64,000 bases of DNA from Larix kaempferi. Its lineage: Eukaryota; Streptophyta; Pinopsida; Pinales; Pinaceae. The number at the start of each line of letters is the position of its first letter. Position 1 is the first letter of the stretch. The DNA lies in NCBI GenBank assembly GCA_027924585.1, contig BSBM01000637.1, positions 2,542,001-2,606,000 of the forward strand. The letters run 5' to 3'. Below the pieces are notes generated by a model. It saw only the letters and a list, made by a program, of their open reading frames with translations. It did no database searches and was not told where the DNA came from. Made by a program: the position numbers and the translations under genes. Below, in pieces: positions 58,811 through 64,000 of this stretch.

Positions 58811-60318
58811 TGTCTTAGGATTTGGATCCAAAAGTCTTGTTATCAAATCTTTTGCACTTGAAGATAAATGTGAAGGACAGGTGAAATCTGCTTTACTGAT
58901 CTATAACTCATTTGCAAAAGGTCAGTCATAGGAATGTTCTTTGTCAATAGAGTTACAATACTATAAAACAACTATAATAAAATAACTTGAAATCAGTACT
59001 ATGCTCACCTTTTTGTACAAAGTAATAAGATTTTCCTCATCAAAAGGAAAACATCATGCCAATAAAACATAAAGATAACACCACATGACCACAAGTCTGT
59101 CGTTGCACCATCATAACCTTTATCATTGATGACCTGCACAAAACACGCGAAAAATGGGTGACCACCAAAATATTGAGTTTTCTAGTTAGGGATTAACATA
59201 GGCATAGGAAATCCGAAAACATCATACTTTAAAGTGCAGATTGTATGCCAGATCACTAATGGAACTAATATCAATACCTTGGGAGCCACATAGTTTGGTG
59301 TTCCACATGTTGTGTGAAGTAAACCATCCTTCTGCAATGAATCAATTTTAAACATAAATTTTGCTCATTTTCTCTTCTGCCTGGTGGAAACCAAATGCAA
59401 CACTATTGAAAATGAATATTGACAAGGACAGCACTACGCAAATTTTGAAACCCTTGCTATATGTTGTATGTTTTTCTCCAGGTGCAAGTGACAATAAATG
59501 TCAATATGTAAAACAGTCTATCTACTATTCAAAATTTTGAATGCATCATTATTTTACTTGTCATTATGCAAAATTTGGAAAATTAGAATAAAAAATCTAA
59601 AAATAAAAAAATTCAGTGTTCTCTATTAAATGATTGAATTGGAGTTTTTACTTCCAGTATGCGTACCCTAACTTGCTGAGGCAGTGCACTCAATCCAAAC
59701 TCTGAAATTTTAAGATTCCCATACTCATCCAAAAGCATGTTTTCTGGCTGCAGAGGCCATGAAAGGAAAATTTGCAATTAGAACATGTTAACACATGAAT
59801 TGTTTTCCTTAGAAATTGTAAATTGATTCTAAGAGGAGGAATAGAGATGATACAGATACACAAAAATAAATTTGCTAAATGATGGAATATGAAATCAGTC
59901 CAAGGTTTACCTTCAAATTTCGATGGTAAACACCCCTACTATGGTAACAATCTAAAGCATTAATAACTTGCTGAAAATATCTCCTTGCTTCAACTTCCTT
60001 GAATCTCCCATGGCCAGTCTAACATTTTAAAGTGATACAGTCAATCATGAGACGTTCTAAACAGTGGATATTTAGTCTATTACAATAACAAATCCAAATA
60101 ATACAGTCCACATATATTCAATTTTGTGGGAAGATCATCAAGACATGGAAAAATGTTTAACTATCATTATTCACTAGTGAACAGGAGACCAAAAATTTTA
60201 CACCCTATTTGCAACCTATATTTTGCAAGAGCTGTTAGTTACTCACAATTTTTTCAAAAAGCTCACCTCCAGCAACCGTCTCCATCACAATATAAATCTT
60301 TGTCTTACTGGCCAACAC
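58811..60318 (-). pseudogene. CIPK (SnRK3) protein kinase fragment, six exons, catalytic residues lost
   Basis: Minus-strand exons with GT/AG borders: 60247-60318 (VLASKTKIYIVMETVAGGELFEKI), 59911-60018 ([21 protein letters not shown]), 59667-59747 ([20 protein letters not shown]), 59278-59331 (KDGLLHTTCGTPNYVAPK), 59009-59133 (INDKGYDGATTDLWSCGV), 58811-58900 (ISKADFTCPSHLSS). Introns fall between codons. This is kinase subdomains V to X of a calcineurin-B-like-interacting kinase of the intron-rich type. Three invariant motifs are changed: HRD to HRN, DFG to EFG, APE to APK. Exon 5 is 125 bp, one base short of a whole codon number, so the frame is lost. The ATP-binding N-lobe and the NAF regulatory region are not found. 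Functional CIPKs act in calcium signalling (known); this copy cannot. Confidence 0.9.
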
Positions 60319-61703
60319 TTGTAAAAATCAAAAGATGGCTTTAAAATTCAGGACAACAACGCAAATGCTATTATTGCAAAGTCTTTCATAGATGTAAATT
60401 GCATTTCTAGACACTGCTGCATCCCAATCTCACCGCCTACATATTCAACAGAGCCCTAGAGAGAGGCCAAGAGATCCTCAACTTGAGGATACAACTAGGA
60501 CAATGGGATGGCATGGCATTTCCTATTTTTCATTAATATAGGTCGTACCCTCCTTTGAGGGTCTTCTCCCTTGCCTTTTGTGGCCTTTGGGACTTCATGT
60601 ATATTGCAGTGGGATGTAATCCACAACCCCCCTTTGACTCACTACTCTATGCATTTGAATTTGTATACATGCTGTTATTTCTACTCAATTGACTCTTAAT
60701 TTTAGAAATTTTAAGATGACGTGTGAAGCCCTGCCCATTCTGTTACATCCCCACACAAAACAATTCACATAAATAATAAAACAATAAATTGCAACTTCAG
60801 CATTGTTCAAGAGCCTCAATTCAAAGAAATGAATGGATATGTTCATAAGAAAAAGAAAAAAAATTAGAAATTAGAGAGGTAAATTAAAATCATTTAAAGA
60901 ATGCCAACCTAAATTAAATATAGACTTCCATCTTTCAACAAATGCAAGGTTGGATGGCATTAAATATAAAAAATTGGGCAAGAGGACTGGGCCAACTTAT
61001 CCCTTCATTATGAAGAATGAAGGTTTTATAAATATGAATAACTGACAAAAATCTATAATAAATATTAATAGAAGAGCATTTTAATTACCTTATTGAGCTC
61101 CACTCTGTTTCGAGAATAGTTTAATATTCTCTACTAAACAGGGCCAACCACGTGGAGGTGGAAGCTCATATGGCCCCTACCCCCCCTCACATCACTCTCA
61201 ATTCCCCATACCCAATGCATGTGCTTGGAAATAAATGATTTTTTGTGCGAACATCGTGAGTTTCTTGTCTTAGAGGAATTACGTGCATTCGATCATTAAT
61301 TAGTTTATAGAATTCATTCATTAACTCATTCATTCATTCACACGTAGGAAAATAAATAGTTGAAGACATTACTCGATAATATCAAAAATAATATCCAAGG
61401 ACAATGCATACAAAAACAATGTAATTGTGTGCTTATTACAATCACTACTTTTTTTATGCTTTTTTCTCTCCACATATTCTCTAAGAGTGACATCCTATTC
61501 TACAACTTGTTTTATGTTTCTTATGCCCTCTACAGCTGCCTTTGATCTTGTTTGTCGCGTCGTGTGCTCATGACGTGTATGCGGCTACTGTAAGGTGCCT
61601 AGATCTACTGGAAAAATGAAGAAATATTAATTACTTGATGTGTTTTTATTATTTCATTATAAGTCCTTCATTAAGAAAAAAACATTAGAGCGGTAATTTT
61701 TAC
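60319..61703. other. No recognisable gene
   Basis: AT-rich. A short CATT repeat is near 61313-61338. No N-terminal kinase exon could be found here. Confidence 0.5.
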
Positions 61704-63940
61704 CTGGCAACTGGGCCACATGAATATCATGTGTTTGCTCTTCTTTTGCCGTTGCCTCAAGTTGTACATGAGGACCCTCTACATTAAAACATCAACACTT
61801 ACAACACTATAGTATTTGCAATTTAATATTTGACACTTTAATCCATACTAGGTCTTTTTTAACAGAGGAATACGTTAATTACCTGGATGTCACTCAACTT
61901 CAACTTCAATATTTCGTTCTCCTCCATCCTCCGTATTTTTTCTACTTTCGTTGGGCGGCTTAACACAAAGAGACTCAGTATTTTATGGACTAGTTTATTA
62001 ATGAATAGAGAACACAATGAATTAATCTTAAATAGAATTTGTTTATTGTAGTTACCTGTGTGCAGGATGGATTAACGGAAGACTCTGTTTGGCTAGAACT
62101 TTTGCTTGTTCGATGTTCAACAACACCTAAAAACCCATGTTGGTAGCCAATCCTTAGGTCTTCCTCCATGGGAACTTCTTTGAATTTTTCGGCCTATAAT
62201 TTTCAATTATATCATCATTGTTGTTGTTATATCGTCTTGAAAACAATTTTAAATGCAATCTATAATAATTTCTATACAATAAAATAATTATTGATACTTA
62301 CAAATCGTGCTACCAAATTTGAATATCCACCAGGCCCAAGCTTGTGTTTTCCATGTTTCTCTACTCTTTCCTGGGTGGCCTTTGAGGTATCTGGTAGCCT
62401 ATAAAAGTAATTTTAAGTACGTTAGACGTTGCAAAATAATGGGAAATAAAGTGTAATGATGATCTAATTGCATTGCTGAATGTATTGCATACCTTTTTGC
62501 GCCTGGTGCTAGCTTGCCCTGTTTACCCATAGCAATCTCCCTTCCATCATCTAGCAAGGCTTTCCACTCCCTTGTTGAAATCATCGAAGGGCGCTCATAC
62601 TTTGGATGCTTTGCTAAGTTGTTCCTATATTGCTCCCTTACAATGTGTAAATGTTGGCTAGCTTTTTCGAGGACCTTTTTATGGTTGAAGGTTTTAGCAC
62701 CAAAAAACCCAACCATGCGAGCAATAAGGTCATCTTTCAAAACTTTACTTTGTCAGTTCCACCATGTGCAGAAGGTGGGCCCAAATAGTTCTAAAGACCA
62801 ATCATTTAGATGTCTGCAAAAGACATCATTTCCTGCATAAATGAGTATGTGTTAATTAGTGTAAAAAGAATGATTCATAATTACATTCCAATAAAATTAT
62901 AATAAATAGTTAAAACATTTTGTAAATAGTACCTGGAATCTTACTCATCTTATAGGGGACGATATTTTCATCCACCAAAAAAGTAGTCTGAACTGTTCCC
63001 ATGCTCTTAACACGGAAAGATCCAGGAAATGCATCGGGGGCAGTATCATTGTCATACTCTTTTGCATGTACCCCCTGATCCTGGTCGGCAGGACCTGTCG
63101 TGCTTGGACCACCAAAGGGTGTAGTACTCTCATGTTCTGTCTCGGTTGCCTCAACTTGCATTCCCGACTGGCCAGACGGAAAAGATACATGATCAGTGGC
63201 AATGGGGGTTTCATACTCAGTGGTACTAGCATGCCCCTCACCAGTAGTACCAGGGAAAAAAAATGCCTGTAGAAACAAATAATAATTTAGTTACTCATAT
63301 ACGAATAGGAAAAAAAAATGCATTTGAAATAGACTTATAATTAAAGAGTTTGCATCTTACATCCAAGCGCTATACTCTAAGCAACAGAAGATCTATCTTT
63401 GCTTTAGTCTCATCCGTTTGCGGATGAGATAGTAGCAGACAGATGACCTCATCATTTAATTTTTCTTTTCCTTTCTCAACTGCCTCCTAGATATTCTTTG
63501 AATTCAAGAGGTCAATATCATTGGCAATGTTCCCCAAATCCATATGCCTTGGATCCCGTGTCGATGGATAAGTATCATCTAACATAAAAATAGAAAACAT
63601 TAATATCAATTTTAAATCATTAATATAATTACAAAACATAATGCTTGAATACAGTTTCTAAAATTCACAACATGCTATATACCTGCTCATGACCCGATGA
63701 GTGTGGCGTGCTAACACTATGATCCATTGGGGGCCTTCCCCCATCGGATGACTGCAACACAAGAATTGAAAACATTAATTTTGAATTGAAACGTCCAATA
63801 CATTGATAAAATATTAATTAAAAACATATCTTTTATATTCAATTTCGAAACTTTACAATGGGGTATACCTACTGTGGCGTAGTCAATGCATCTATCCTAT
63901 CACCCGTCATGGGGCTCTTGCCCCGATCCTCAACCTACAA
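61704..63940 (-). pseudogene. En/Spm-like (Ptta) plant transposase gene, multi-exon, decayed
   Basis: Minus-strand exons with GT/AG borders: about 63876-63935, 63683-63751, 63361-63578, 62933-63266, 62493-62832, 62302-62398, 62056-62193, 61883-61958, 61704-61778; it may start beyond the window. Readable parts: a Ser/Thr/Gly-rich exon ending VDENIVPYKMSKIPG, then FCRHLNDWSLELFGPTFCTWW, the helical part RPSMISTREWKALLDDG.., GKHKLGPGGYSNLVARF, and a Glu-rich tail. The order ..W..LLDDG...LGPGGY is typical of plant Ptta/En/Spm transposase proteins. Stops occur in the 63361-63578 exon (two), after TWWN near 62752 and in the first exon, so it is not functional. These proteins bind CACTA ends and act in excision. 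A CACTA-like end is at 48369. Confidence 0.7.
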
Positions 63941-64000
63941 ACAAAATATTGACCACGTTGATATCATAATTAAACAAATGTACTTTCGAAATAAGCAGAT

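Overview
This is nuclear DNA of a land plant. The evidence is nested LTR retrotransposons of plant Ty3/Gypsy and Ty1/Copia type with 5-bp target-site duplications (TSDs), a plant En/Spm-like transposase gene in short exons, and exons of a CIPK (SnRK3) protein kinase. The species cannot be named from the sequence. I see no intact host gene, no rRNA or tRNA gene and no CRISPR array. Almost all of the window is transposons inside transposons.

Layout. 1-7778: 3' part of Gypsy element A (broken pol, intact 946-codon extra ORF, 1466-bp LTR). 7779-9374: fragment of a related LTR, then a decayed coiled-coil relative of A's extra ORF. 9375-26111: a related LTR (LTR2) split by element B (10094-25707, minus strand, TSD GCTTT). 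B is a Tat-like Gypsy element with gag, pol and a separate second RNase H, and it carries an antisense, intron-containing gene with its own TATA box. 26112-28997: fragment of a third Gypsy integrase, split by solo LTR F. 29202-29801: an orphan ORF. 31798-48287: a second copy of the LTR2 + integrase fragment + LTR F segment. Its LTR2 is split by element D (32103-43910, minus strand, TSD GGTCT), a Tat-like deletion derivative without RT, RNase H or integrase. D's own 5' LTR holds a solo LTR (41979-43595, TSD GCAGG), and LTR F of this copy holds solo LTR H (45347-46072, TSD CCTCT). 48369-48782: a CACTA-like end with subterminal repeats. 49102-57186: a decayed Copia element with a solo LTR of family A in its RNase H region (TSD GTACT). 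58811-60318: CIPK pseudogene fragment, minus strand. 61704-63940: decayed En/Spm-like transposase gene, minus strand.

Order of events. The A-family LTR entered Copia, B and D each entered one copy of the duplicated LTR2, and H entered LTR F after the duplication. Nearly every coding region carries nonsense codons (often readable as CAG/CAA/CGA to stop) or frameshifts. Exceptions are A's extra ORF, B's second RNase H and the ORF at 29202.

Most interesting points: (1) four related LTR families (B, D, F, H) each carry a cluster of family-specific short words at the same place upstream of the TATA box, and B and D repeat their word in the 5' leader; (2) the antisense spliced gene in B; (3) the large open extra ORF of A with its own TATA box; (4) a possible CACTA element that captured a CIPK fragment.
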